From an uncultured Candidatus Melainabacteria bacterium (GTDB taxonomy: Bacteria; Cyanobacteriota; Vampirovibrionia; Gastranaerophilales; Gastranaerophilaceae), in NCBI GenBank assembly GCA_934675685.1, contig CAKURL010000006.1, positions 1-64,000 of the forward strand: 64,000 bases of DNA, written 5' to 3'. Positions 34,855 through 43,185 of this stretch are shown here, in pieces. A program made the position numbers and the translations under genes. Within the stretch, counting starts at the first letter, position 1; every line of letters begins with the position of its first letter. Below the pieces are notes generated by a model. It did not search any database and was not told the origin of the DNA. It worked only from the letters and a program-made list of their open reading frames with translations.

Positions 34855-36021
34855 TTAATTTTTCTTTTCATACTTTTTTTGAACAAAAGGTTTTTTTGCA
34901 ATTTTTGCATTATATAACTTATTTCTTACCATAATTTGTATGGTCATGCCAAGGCTTTCTTTAGGATTGTTAAGTTTTGCAACTGTATTTTGGTCTAAAC
35001 CTTCAAGTTCAATCATAGCAAAACCGATGTTTTTTCCTAATGTTGGGCTTGGGGCGCCAGAAGTCACAATGCCGGCTTTTGTGCCATTAACATATACTTC
35101 ATAGCCATTTCTTGCGATTTGCCTGTCTTCCATGATAAATGGAACAAGTTTTCTTCTTAATGGCTTCGTTTTTAGCTTTTGAGCCAAAATTAAGTCTTTT
35201 CCGTTATAATCTTCTTCTTTTTCTTTTGGAACAAAAAAGCCTAAAGAGCTTTCGATTGGAGTAGTTTCTTCGTTTAATTCGTGCCCATATAAGGGAAGTC
35301 CTGCTTCAAGCCTTAAAGTGTCTCTTGCGCCTAGACCCACCGGAACAACGCCAAATTCTTCTTTAAAACCTAAAATCGCTCTCCAAATTTTTGGCGCATT
35401 TTTGTTTTCAAAAACGATTTCAAAGCCGTCTTCTCCTGTGTAACCTGTTCTTGTCAAAAGAACCTCTTCTCCTTCTAGGGTTGCTTTTTTGAAGCTAAAA
35501 AATTCGGGCTGGTCTTCTTTTTTTATTCCCATTTTTTCTATAATATTTTTCGCATTTGGGCCTTGAAGGGCAACCATAGAAAAATCGTCGCTTTTATTTA
35601 TAACTTCGACGTCGAATTTTTTCGCTTCTTCTTTCATGAAAGGTATATCTTTATCAATCCTAGAAGCATTAATAACTATAAAATAATCTACGTCATTTAT
35701 GACATTTTTTGCGTTATAGATAATTAAATCGTCAATTAAGCCGCCTTCTTTGTTTGGAAGCTGGCAATAGATTGCTTTTTTGTCCGACAAATTTTTTAAA
35801 TCTTGAGGAACTATAGTTTGCAAAAATTTAAGAGAGTCTTTTCCTTTGATATAAACTTCGCCCATGTGAGAAACATCAAAAAGCCCCGCAAAATTCCTTG
35901 TTTGGTTGTGTTCTTTGATTATTCCTTCGTATTGCACAGGCATATCCCAACCGCCAAAAGGTACGATTTTTGCGCCTAATTTTACGTGTTCTTCAAATAG
36001 TGCTGTTTTTTTGTTTTCCAT
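34855..36021 (-). CDS. gcvT: Aminomethyltransferase (glycine cleavage T protein)
   Basis: A 388-residue folate-dependent T protein that releases ammonia and forms methylene-THF. It shows VPFGGWDMPVQYEGI near the start, LFDVSHMGEV, LTRTGYTGEDGFEIVFEN and GARDTLRLEAGLPLYGHEL. GAGGAAAAT precedes the ATG. No glycine riboswitch fits in the 27-base gap to alr. FolD, two genes upstream, uses the methylene-THF made here. Confidence 0.96.
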   Translation of the reverse strand: MENKKTALFEEHVKLGAKIVPFGGWDMPVQYEGIIKEHNQTRNFAGLFDVSHMGEVYIKGKDSLKFLQTIVPQDLKNLSDKKAIYCQLPNKEGGLIDDLIIYNAKNVINDVDYFIVINASRIDKDIPFMKEEAKKFDVEVINKSDDFSMVALQGPNAKNIIEKMGIKKEDQPEFFSFKKATLEGEEVLLTRTGYTGEDGFEIVFENKNAPKIWRAILGFKEEFGVVPVGLGARDTLRLEAGLPLYGHELNEETTPIESSLGFFVPKEKEEDYNGKDLILAQKLKTKPLRRKLVPFIMEDRQIARNGYEVYVNGTKAGIVTSGAPSPTLGKNIGFAMIELEGLDQNTVAKLNNPKESLGMTIQIMVRNKLYNAKIAKKPFVQKKYEKKN

Positions 36022-36048
36022 ATTTTCCTCGCAATTCTTCGAAAAATT

Positions 36049-37200
36049 TTATCTTACATAAATCCTAGGTAATCTCATCTTGAGGCGGCAAGTAAGCTCG
36101 TAGTTTATTGTGCCCAATTTTTGCGCCCAAGTGTCGATTGTGTCTTGTTTGTTTTCTTCTCCCAAAAGGGTCACGATGTCTCCTGTTTCACATTCTACGT
36201 TGTCCGCTTCAAACATCATTTGGTCCATCGTAATTCTTCCTATTTGTTTGATTGGTTTGTGGTTTAGATATGCTGTGATTTTTCCTGACAACCTTCTATC
36301 CACCCCATCGGCATAACCTATAGGAATAGTTATCACCTTTGTGTCTTTTTGGGCGATATAAATATGCCCATAGCTTATTCCTTCCCCTTTTTTTAAGGTG
36401 TGAATGTTTGTTACTCTTGCTTTTAAACCCATCACAGGAAGCGTAGGTAAGACATTATTTTCTTCATAAGAATATGGGCTCAAGCCCCACATAATTATTC
36501 CCATACGAACCATATCGTAAGCAAAATCCGTATACTTAAACATAGCAGGAGAATTCAAACAATGTACCTTAATTCCTCTTTCTTTAAAAGTTTCAAAGTA
36601 AGGTTCAATCGCTTTTTGAAAAGAATTTATTTGTTTTTTAAATATATATTCGTTTTCGACATCGGCAAAGTGGGTGAAAATCCCTTTGATTTCAATGAAA
36701 TCACAAGAAAGCGCTTTTTTTATGAAATCTTTTGAATTGTTTGCTTCTATTCCAATTCTATTCATGCCGGTGTCTATTTTAATATGCGCTTTTAGCTTTT
36801 TATTTAGTCTTTTATAGAGTTGTTGCGCCATATCGAGATGGTTTTCGTCAAAAATAGATAGGGCGATATCGTATTTTATCGCATTTTCAAAAGCCCAAAT
36901 GGGACTCGCCCCAAGGACTAAAATAGGTTCTTTGATTTTATTTTCTCTGAGTTCAATTCCTTCATCTATGCTTGCAACTCCAAAAGCATTTACTCCGCAA
37001 GCAATCAAAGTAGGGGCGCACATCAAAGACCCGTGCCCATATCCATCAGCTTTCACCACGGCAAATAGGTCAGGCTCTTTTTTTGTATTTTCTTTTAAAA
37101 ACTTTTTAATACTTCTCACATTGTGCTCAAGATTAGCTAAATTTATTTCAACCCAAGCATCTCTATTTTTGTTTACAAATGTTCCTCTAAAATTTTGCAT
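36049..37200 (-). CDS. alr: Alanine racemase
   Basis: A PLP enzyme making D-alanine for peptidoglycan. It has 383 residues, with the PLP-lysine in AVVKADGYGHG (~residue 49), the second catalytic Tyr in GISYGHIY (~270) and TRLKMRLPRIY-type C-terminus (CRLKMRLPRIYVR). AGGCTAAAA precedes the ATG. The gap to folD is two bases, so the genes are co-transcribed. Confidence 0.95.
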   Translation of the reverse strand: MQNFRGTFVNKNRDAWVEINLANLEHNVRSIKKFLKENTKKEPDLFAVVKADGYGHGSLMCAPTLIACGVNAFGVASIDEGIELRENKIKEPILVLGASPIWAFENAIKYDIALSIFDENHLDMAQQLYKRLNKKLKAHIKIDTGMNRIGIEANNSKDFIKKALSCDFIEIKGIFTHFADVENEYIFKKQINSFQKAIEPYFETFKERGIKVHCLNSPAMFKYTDFAYDMVRMGIIMWGLSPYSYEENNVLPTLPVMGLKARVTNIHTLKKGEGISYGHIYIAQKDTKVITIPIGYADGVDRRLSGKITAYLNHKPIKQIGRITMDQMMFEADNVECETGDIVTLLGEENKQDTIDTWAQKLGTINYELTCRLKMRLPRIYVR

Positions 37201-37202
37201 TT

Positions 37203-38054
37203 TTAGCCTTCTTGTTCTTTTTGTTTTAAGTATAGTTCAAAAGTGTTTTCCATTAAGCTTGCGATAGTCATAGGCCCAATCCCCCCAGGGACAGGCGTGA
37301 TATAGCTTGCTATTTTAGAAACATTTTCAAAATCGACGTCTCCTGAAAGTTTTCCGTCTTCTTTTTTTGTAATTCCGACGTCGAGCACTATGGCTCCTTT
37401 TTTCACCATATCTTCTTTGATAAGCCCAGCTTGGCCTGTGGCGCTCACTATGATATCCGCTTGTTTAGATAGTTCTTTTAAATTTTGGGTTTTAGAATGT
37501 GCCAAAATGACTGTAGCGTCAAGGTTGGATAAAAGCGTGGCTATTGGTTTTCCAACTATATTAGACCTTCCTATGACAAGAGCTAACTTTCCTTTTGGGT
37601 CAATATTATAAAAATTTAAAAGTTTAATTATTCCTTTTGGGGTGCAAGGTTTTGCAAATGGTTCAAGTCCGCAATTGAGCCTTCCTACGTTGATAGGGTG
37701 AAAACCATCGACATCTTTTATGGGTTCAATTAATTCTAAGATTTTTTGCTCGTCTAAATGAGAAAATAAAGGAAGTTGCACCAAAATCCCGTTTGTTTCT
37801 TTGTCTTTGTTTAATTTTTGAATTAAATTTGTGATAGTCTCCATTTTGACCGATTCGTCAAAGCGAAAAACTTCGGATTTGAAGCCCAAATTCAAAGCTT
37901 GTTTTTCTTTTGAATTTACGTAAATTTTGCTTGAAGGATTGTTGTTTGCGAGGATTACCGCTAACTTTGGTTTATCAGAAAGATTTTGAACTTTTGTTTT
38001 CAAAATCTCAAGTGTTTTTTTAGCAACTTCTTTCCCGTTTATTATTACAGCCAT
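37203..38054 (-). CDS. folD: Bifunctional methylene-THF dehydrogenase/cyclohydrolase
   Basis: FolD oxidises methylene-THF to methenyl-THF and hydrolyses it to 10-formyl-THF. A 283-residue protein with KIYVNSKEKQALNLGF (catalytic Lys region), ILVQLPLFSHLDEQKI, DVDGFHPINVG, the Rossmann GRSNIVGKP and C-terminal TPVPGGIGPMTIA. It lies between an ATPase gene and alr, upstream of gcvTH, which fits one-carbon metabolism. Confidence 0.96.
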   Translation of the reverse strand: MAVIINGKEVAKKTLEILKTKVQNLSDKPKLAVILANNNPSSKIYVNSKEKQALNLGFKSEVFRFDESVKMETITNLIQKLNKDKETNGILVQLPLFSHLDEQKILELIEPIKDVDGFHPINVGRLNCGLEPFAKPCTPKGIIKLLNFYNIDPKGKLALVIGRSNIVGKPIATLLSNLDATVILAHSKTQNLKELSKQADIIVSATGQAGLIKEDMVKKGAIVLDVGITKKEDGKLSGDVDFENVSKIASYITPVPGGIGPMTIASLMENTFELYLKQKEQEG

Positions 38055-38072
38055 TTAAAATCCTTGTTTTCT

Positions 38073-38816
38073 TTAATTCATCTCGTTTTGGGGCAAATTC
38101 ATTCTTGAATAAAAATTATTTACCAAGTTTTCTATTTTTTCTTCAAAATTTTCTTCTTGTCCTTCGAATTTTTCAATAATTCCTAAAACAGGGAGTTCAA
38201 GCTCTTTTAATTCTTCAGAAGCGCAATTCAGCTCTTCTTTTTTTGCTTTGTTTAAAATTATCCCCAATTGCCCGTCTAGGACATATTTTCTTGAGCTTTT
38301 TGCGATTTTTGAAGCCAAGAAGATGTCTTTTAAATTTGTTTTTGTTGTGATGATTGCTTCATCTATATTAAAATCGACTAAAGAATTTAAATATTTTAAG
38401 TCATATTCGCAATCGAAAATGACAAAGTCATATTGGCTTATGAATTTTTTTAAAGATTCTCTCATAATCTTGTTTATGAGGCAAGAGCAATCTTTTGGGG
38501 TCACAAGCCAAGAGGCGATTAAATCTGTGTTTTCGTCCACTGTGACCACTATATCTTCTAAAGCCCAGTCTACAAATTCTTGCTTAGACATTCCCTCTGG
38601 AATTCCTGTTTTGTATTCGTGCTTTCCTGATTTTATTCCGTAAATTGTGTTTTTTGTTTTGATATTGAAGCTATCAGATAATTCTAAAGTTAAGTCGTTA
38701 TCTAAAAGTAAAATTGAAGAATTCGGGAATTTTTTCTTTATAACTCTATGAAAAGCTTTGACTAAAGTGGTTTTTCCGCTACCTGATTTTCCTATTAGAG
38801 CTAAAGTTGACGTCAT
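38073..38816 (-). CDS. MinD/ParA-superfamily ATPase, CooC-like
   Basis: A 247-residue SIMIBI-class NTPase with a deviant Walker A GKSGSGKTT that keeps the signature lysine. The DNDLTLELSD switch region and IFDCEYDL (Walker B-like) follow. It most resembles CooC-type nickel-insertion ATPases for CO dehydrogenase, but no CODH/ACS gene is in view, so that function is unproven. A Cys pair (DCSCL, ~residue 122) could be a metal or dimer site, where CooC has CxC. GCGAGGAAAT precedes the start. First gene of the folD-alr-gcv operon. Confidence 0.75.
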   Translation of the reverse strand: MTSTLALIGKSGSGKTTLVKAFHRVIKKKFPNSSILLLDNDLTLELSDSFNIKTKNTIYGIKSGKHEYKTGIPEGMSKQEFVDWALEDIVVTVDENTDLIASWLVTPKDCSCLINKIMRESLKKFISQYDFVIFDCEYDLKYLNSLVDFNIDEAIITTKTNLKDIFLASKIAKSSRKYVLDGQLGIILNKAKKEELNCASEELKELELPVLGIIEKFEGQEENFEEKIENLVNNFYSRMNLPQNEMN

Positions 38817-38992
38817 ATTTCCTCGCTAAATTCTTTATAAAAATTTTAATACAAACACGCAAATATTGAAAGTTTAATGTGTTTATGGGATTTGCCATTT
38901 CAAAAATCCATTGTTTGAACTATAAAAAACTTCTCTAAACTGTTCTTACGGTTGATTTAATTACTTTTAAGATATAAGAAAATCATTTTGTT

Positions 38993-39187
38993 ATGATAAA
39001 TCAAAACGAACAAAGTCTATTAAAATATATATCTTGTGTAAACGAAGCTGAAATCAAAGAAAATGGGATTTTGAACACAGCTTTGAAGTTGGGTATTGAA
39101 ATAAAATTTCAAGATTTTAATTCAATTTATCAAATAATTGATGAATTGAATTTTAAAAGTTTAAAAAGAGATTTAATTAGGAAATAG
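38993..39187 (+). CDS. Small helical protein upstream of a diguanylate cyclase
   Basis: A 64-residue protein with no known family, predicted alpha-helical (LKYISCVNEAEIKENGILN, IYQIIDELNFKSLKRDLI). No signal peptide or membrane segment. Its stop is one base before the start of the CHASE2-GGDEF gene, and its last codons contain that gene's AGGAAA ribosome site, so coupling is likely. TTGATT/TATAAG lies upstream with a short 15-base spacer. Coding is plausible rather than certain. Confidence 0.55.
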   Translation: MINQNEQSLLKYISCVNEAEIKENGILNTALKLGIEIKFQDFNSIYQIIDELNFKSLKRDLIRK

Positions 39188-39188
39188 T

Positions 39189-40976
39189 ATGGAAAAAAAT
39201 ATAAAGAAAAGATTGTTGTATATAATCTATGCAATAATTGTGTGTTTCGTCGTTTTGTCGATTGTTTGGCTCGGGCATTTTGAGACATTCAGGGATTTTC
39301 TTTCTCGAGTGGAGCAATCTTCTTTTGACGTTAGACAAAAGTCTTTGATGAAATATAAAAATCCTTCAAAAGACATTGTAATTGTGGCAATTGACGATGA
39401 AAGCTATGAATATATCATGGATAAATTTGGCTCTTGGCCGATTTCTCGCGCCCTTTGGGCAAAGACGATAGATGGGCTTGAAAAAGCAAACCCTAAAAAC
39501 ATCATATTCGATTTGCTTTTTGTGAAGCCAACAAATGACAAAGCTTCTGATTTAGCTTTGATTGAAGAAGTAAAAAAATATGATAACATTTTTCTTTCTA
39601 TGAATTTTGATAATGTAGATTCTTATGTGAGAAAACCATCAAAATTAGACGAAAAATTGAAACTAAAAGTCTTTGGAGAAAAAATCCCTCCTAACGACTA
39701 TATTTCTTTTTCAAATGTCAGAAAAGTCATGGAAGAATTGTCTAATTCCACAAAAAACATTGGCTCAATCAACGTCACAAGAGACGAAGATGGTGTAATT
39801 AGGGAAGCTACCCCTGTTTTTATCTATCAAAATGACTATTATCCAAACCTTTCTTTGCTCGTTGGGCTCGATGTTTTAGGGAAAAAAGAAGTTACATATT
39901 TAGATAATAAAATTATCCTAGACGAAAACCACATAATCCCTTTGGACAATTCTAAAAGAGCGATTTTGAATTGGTTTGGCGAAAGCAAAACTTATAACCA
40001 TGTTTCTTTTTGGAGAGTTTTAAGAGCGTTTGACGAAAATGATGAAAAATATTTAAAAGAAAATTTTGAAAATAAAATAATTTATATCGGAACAACGGCA
40101 ACAAGCTTGTCTGACGTAAAAACTGTGCCCACAGAATCAAATATGGCAGGAGTGGAACTCCATACGACATTTTTGAATAATATCTTGGCAAATAATTTTA
40201 TTAAAAAAGTTTCTATAAAAGTAGATTTCGTGGTTGCGATTTTGCTTTCTTTTATAGTTGGCTATTTTGTTTTGAAGATAGAATCTGTTTTAAAGACATT
40301 TTTGCTCTTATTTATGATTTTAGCTTCATATTATACAATTTCTCTTTTTGTGATGTATCAATTTAACTTGTGGGTTTCTTTGGTTTTGCCTGCGATATCT
40401 ACGATTTCGACTTTTGTTTTTATATATTGCGAAAAATATTTGCTCAAAGTAAAAGATTATGAACAAACTTATAAGCTCGCTGTGACAGATGGTTTGACCC
40501 AATTATATAATCATAGATATTTCCAAGAACAAATGATTATTCAAATAAATAATTTTCAAAGATATCAAACTCCTTTTTCTTTGATTATGATAGATATTGA
40601 TTTCTTTAAAAAATTCAATGACACTTATGGACACCAATCAGGCGACGCTGTTTTAAAACAAGTGGCTTCGATTTTAAAGAAAAACTCAAGAACTTCTGAC
40701 ATCGCTTGTCGTTATGGCGGAGAAGAAATGACTGTGATTTTGACAAACACTCAAAATAAAGAAGCCAATTTTGTGGCAAACAAAATTTGTCAAATGGTGA
40801 GAGAAACAAAATTTGTTTTGACAAATTCTCAAAAAGTAAATGTGACGATTTCAGTCGGCGTTGCAACTATGAACGAAAAAATCCAAAAACCACAAGAATT
40901 AATCGAAAATTGCGATAAATGTTTGTATAAAGCAAAGGAAAATGGCAGAAATCAAGTTGTGAATTATGATGCGTAA
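39189..40976 (+). CDS. CHASE2-GGDEF membrane diguanylate cyclase
   Basis: A 595-residue sensor. TM1 is near the N-terminus (LLYIIYAIIVCFVVLSIVW). An extracytoplasmic CHASE2 domain follows (~35-335: DFLSRVEQSSFDVR, DIVIVAIDDESY, SWPISRALWAKTIDGL, AGVELHTTFLNNIL). Three further TM helices (~340-420) precede a GGDEF domain (~440-590). The catalytic loop is RYGGEEM (Met replaces the usual Phe), with substrate-binding DIDFFKKFNDTYGH and an RxxD inhibitory site (RTSD) five residues upstream. It should make cyclic di-GMP in response to an unknown envelope signal. Confidence 0.94.
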   Translation: MEKNIKKRLLYIIYAIIVCFVVLSIVWLGHFETFRDFLSRVEQSSFDVRQKSLMKYKNPSKDIVIVAIDDESYEYIMDKFGSWPISRALWAKTIDGLEKANPKNIIFDLLFVKPTNDKASDLALIEEVKKYDNIFLSMNFDNVDSYVRKPSKLDEKLKLKVFGEKIPPNDYISFSNVRKVMEELSNSTKNIGSINVTRDEDGVIREATPVFIYQNDYYPNLSLLVGLDVLGKKEVTYLDNKIILDENHIIPLDNSKRAILNWFGESKTYNHVSFWRVLRAFDENDEKYLKENFENKIIYIGTTATSLSDVKTVPTESNMAGVELHTTFLNNILANNFIKKVSIKVDFVVAILLSFIVGYFVLKIESVLKTFLLLFMILASYYTISLFVMYQFNLWVSLVLPAISTISTFVFIYCEKYLLKVKDYEQTYKLAVTDGLTQLYNHRYFQEQMIIQINNFQRYQTPFSLIMIDIDFFKKFNDTYGHQSGDAVLKQVASILKKNSRTSDIACRYGGEEMTVILTNTQNKEANFVANKICQMVRETKFVLTNSQKVNVTISVGVATMNEKIQKPQELIENCDKCLYKAKENGRNQVVNYDA

Positions 40977-40998
40977 GCCGAGCGCCACAGGAGCCTTT

Positions 40999-41193
40999 GT
41001 CGGATTAGTAAATCCGACCTACATTTAATAAAACAATACGTCATTCTGAAAGCTCTAAAAAACAAGCTGAGCAAAGCGAAGTGTAGTTTTTTGAGCTGTT
41101 CAGAATCTTTAAAACATGGAATGCAGGAATTCAGCATTGAATAAAGACCCTGAAACACCGAGTAGGTACAGAAAATTAGTTTTCGCAATGACA
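40999..41193. repeat. Palindromic dispersed-repeat-like element
   Basis: This noncoding stretch differs from its surroundings. A perfect inverted repeat GTCGGATT-AGTA-AATCCGAC is at 40999-41018. A long imperfect hairpin follows: ATTCTGAAAGCTC...AAAAAAC (41043-41063) with GTTTTTTGAGCT...TTCAGAAT (41086-41106). It ends with TTTCGCAATGACA. The CATTCTGA...TCAGAAT and GCAATGACA pieces recall intergenic repeat families common in many bacteria. No second copy was seen in this window. Confidence 0.6.
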
Positions 41194-41220
41194 TATAAAA
41201 ATCGTTTTTAACTAAACCCT

Positions 41221-41838
41221 CTACTTAACCCATCTTTTCCCAAGAGCGATTGTAAACAAATCTTGTCCCAAAACGCCATCTCCCCAAGTGAAGCCATAGA
41301 TAATATACCCACAAGTGTTTGGAGTGGATTTTTCGATTTCTTCTTCTTCGTCATCTAATTTCGGCTGAAAATAGTCAACAATTACAAGTTCGTCCGTTGA
41401 GGTTGTTTCGCATTTATAGTTATAATTAAAGCCCGCGATGAGCCCAGTATTGAACCTTGCGCAAACAAGGTCATCTGTCTTATATTCGCTCACTGTTTGC
41501 CCTTCTTGGACTTTGAGCTCGTCGCAATTATCCAAAATGTCGCCGTTCAAATAATTTCCAAAAACTTGAGCGAGCACTTTATTGTCTTCTTTTTGGTCTC
41601 CTGTGGTGCCTTCTAAGTTTGCCAGATTATAGCTTTTTGTGTAGTTAGTAAGGACATCAGAATAAATGGTTGATATATTTGAATAAAAAGTTTTTGAAGC
41701 AAGATGAAGTTTTTTGTTTTTCATTTTGCTTGAATTCACAGTATAACCAATCGTAATTACAGTCAGCATGCCTATTACGATTAAAACGATAAAAATTTCT
41801 GCTAGGGTGAAACCTTGTTTTATATTTTTTATTCTCAT
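41221..41838 (-). CDS. Type IV prepilin-like protein (minor pilin/pseudopilin) A
   Basis: A 205-residue protein. The prepilin peptidase site and hydrophobic helix are QGFTLAEIFIVLIVIGMLT (class III signal, cleavage after Gly ~residue 9; Glu5 present). The C-terminal head has Cys residues, an acidic run (DDEEEEIE) and ends NTCGYIIYGFTWGDG. That ending corresponds to the C-terminal CG block of the three pilin-like genes on the other strand but lacks the DxNG/PNxxG residues. GGAGATAG precedes the start. Divergent from the other pilin genes. Confidence 0.9.
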   Translation of the reverse strand: MRIKNIKQGFTLAEIFIVLIVIGMLTVITIGYTVNSSKMKNKKLHLASKTFYSNISTIYSDVLTNYTKSYNLANLEGTTGDQKEDNKVLAQVFGNYLNGDILDNCDELKVQEGQTVSEYKTDDLVCARFNTGLIAGFNYNYKCETTSTDELVIVDYFQPKLDDEEEEIEKSTPNTCGYIIYGFTWGDGVLGQDLFTIALGKRWVK

Positions 41839-41951
41839 CTATCTATCTCCACTAAAACTATTCTACAATAATTGCTCATAAAATTTCAAATTGTTTTCAT
41901 ATAAATGTACGAGGTTTTGTGGAATATTATTACTACTAAAGTAAAATCAGG

Positions 41952-41966
41952 TATAATTGTAGTATG
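41952..41966 (+). promoter_or_regulatory. Leaderless-type -10 element of prepilin B
   Basis: TATAAT (41952-41957), TGTAGT, then ATG at 41964. The transcription start is predicted on the start codon. No Shine-Dalgarno is present. Confidence 0.6.
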
Positions 41967-42599
41967 GATAAAATTAACACAAAAAAAGCTTTCACTTTGG
42001 CTGAAATGCTCATTGTGCTTGTCTTAATTGGAATAATCGCAACTATTACAATTGGGATTATAAAGCCATATAATGCGAACCAAAAAGGCTACGAAGAGCT
42101 TGCTATGAAGTCTCAAGGAGACTTAGCTCAAGCTTTCACACAAATGATTTTAAACGATTCAAGTTATGACGACCTTTCTACCATGAAAGACGAAAGTGGA
42201 AGTTTTTCTATAAATTCCGATGGCGCAGTTGTTAGATTTGTAAAAATCATAAAAAAATATATCCAAGACAACGGAAAACTTGTAGACACAACAAAAGAAA
42301 AAGCATATTTTGATATGCTAATCACGCACTATAATTCAACAAAAACAAATAAAAAAATCACAGATAAGTTCTCTAATTTCTATTTCGCAAATAATGGTGT
42401 GTTGTTTGGGTTCCAATTAAACTCGAGTTGCAGCGTCACCGAAGATTTAGAATATTTAGCAGAAAGAAAATCTGCAACAAGTGTCGAAAACACCTGTGGC
42501 TCATTTTTTATCGACGTAAATGGCTATAAAAAGCCTAATAAATTGGGTTCGGACCAATATATTATCCCGTTTGACGCAAAATTTTTGAAATTTATATAG
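41964..42599 (+). CDS. Type IV prepilin-like protein B
   Basis: A 211-residue protein with class III signal KKAFTLAEMLIVLVLIGIIA (no Gly but Ala at -1, Phe at +1, Glu at +5). A helical stalk and a C-terminal head follow. The end carries CGSFFIDVNGYKKPN and LGSDQYIIP, a block shared with the next two genes. First gene of a three-gene pilin operon. Confidence 0.92.
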   Translation: MDKINTKKAFTLAEMLIVLVLIGIIATITIGIIKPYNANQKGYEELAMKSQGDLAQAFTQMILNDSSYDDLSTMKDESGSFSINSDGAVVRFVKIIKKYIQDNGKLVDTTKEKAYFDMLITHYNSTKTNKKITDKFSNFYFANNGVLFGFQLNSSCSVTEDLEYLAERKSATSVENTCGSFFIDVNGYKKPNKLGSDQYIIPFDAKFLKFI

Positions 42600-42610
42600 G
42601 AAGAAAAAGT

Positions 42611-43168
42611 ATGAAAAACAACATTAAACAAATTAAAAAAGCTTTCACTTTGGCAGAAGTTTTAATCGTACTTACGATTTTGGGTATCATTGCTGCGATT
42701 TCTATGACGACATTAAGACCTGCTGAATTCAAGGCTAAAGGTATGGCAGTTGCTGCAAAAAAAGTTTTATATGACGTAGACGTTGCGACGACTGAACTTT
42801 TGCTTGATTATGCTCAAGCAAATACAGATGCAGTTATCCCATCTACTATATGCAACGCGCAAAGCCTTGCTACTGAATATAAAAAGAAATTATCTGCAAT
42901 CAGAAAAACAGGAAATTGCTCTGGCATTACTTATGATTCATCTAAGCCAAACGCATTTTATTTAAAAAGCGGCGCTTGCTTGGCTTTTGGAGCAAAGACA
43001 ACAACGGCAACCGCTACAAGATTTCCTGGAGAAACTGCTGACACAAACGACACCGCTTCTTGTGGTTTAATCTATTTTGACACAAATGGCGACGAAGGCC
43101 CAAATACAGTCGGCGCTGATAGATTTATCATTCCATTAGATACATCAGGAATTAAATACGCAAACTAA
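42611..43168 (+). CDS. Type IV prepilin-like protein C
   Basis: A 185-residue protein with KKAFTLAEVLIVLTILGIIA at the N-terminus and a smaller, Ala/Thr-rich head with four Cys (ICNAQ, NCSG, ACLAF, SCGLI). The C-terminal block is CGLIYFDTNGDEGPN then VGADRFIIP. Small size and composition make it the best candidate for the more abundant pilin of this cluster (inference). GGAAG precedes the ATG, 11 bases after the previous gene. Confidence 0.92.
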   Translation: MKNNIKQIKKAFTLAEVLIVLTILGIIAAISMTTLRPAEFKAKGMAVAAKKVLYDVDVATTELLLDYAQANTDAVIPSTICNAQSLATEYKKKLSAIRKTGNCSGITYDSSKPNAFYLKSGACLAFGAKTTTATATRFPGETADTNDTASCGLIYFDTNGDEGPNTVGADRFIIPLDTSGIKYAN

Positions 43169-43185
43169 TTTTGTAGGGTTTAAAC

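Noticed and set aside
36022..36048. Possible glycine riboswitch upstream of gcvT
   Set aside because: Only 27 bases separate alr and gcvT, too few for a glycine aptamer, and the genes are in one operon.
40964..41194. A 76-aa minus-strand frame over the palindromic element
   Set aside because: It is only the translation of the repeat element, and its composition is unlike the coding sequence here.
41000..41200. Insertion sequence at the palindromic element
   Set aside because: No transposase, no terminal inverted repeats flanking a gene and no target duplication could be seen.
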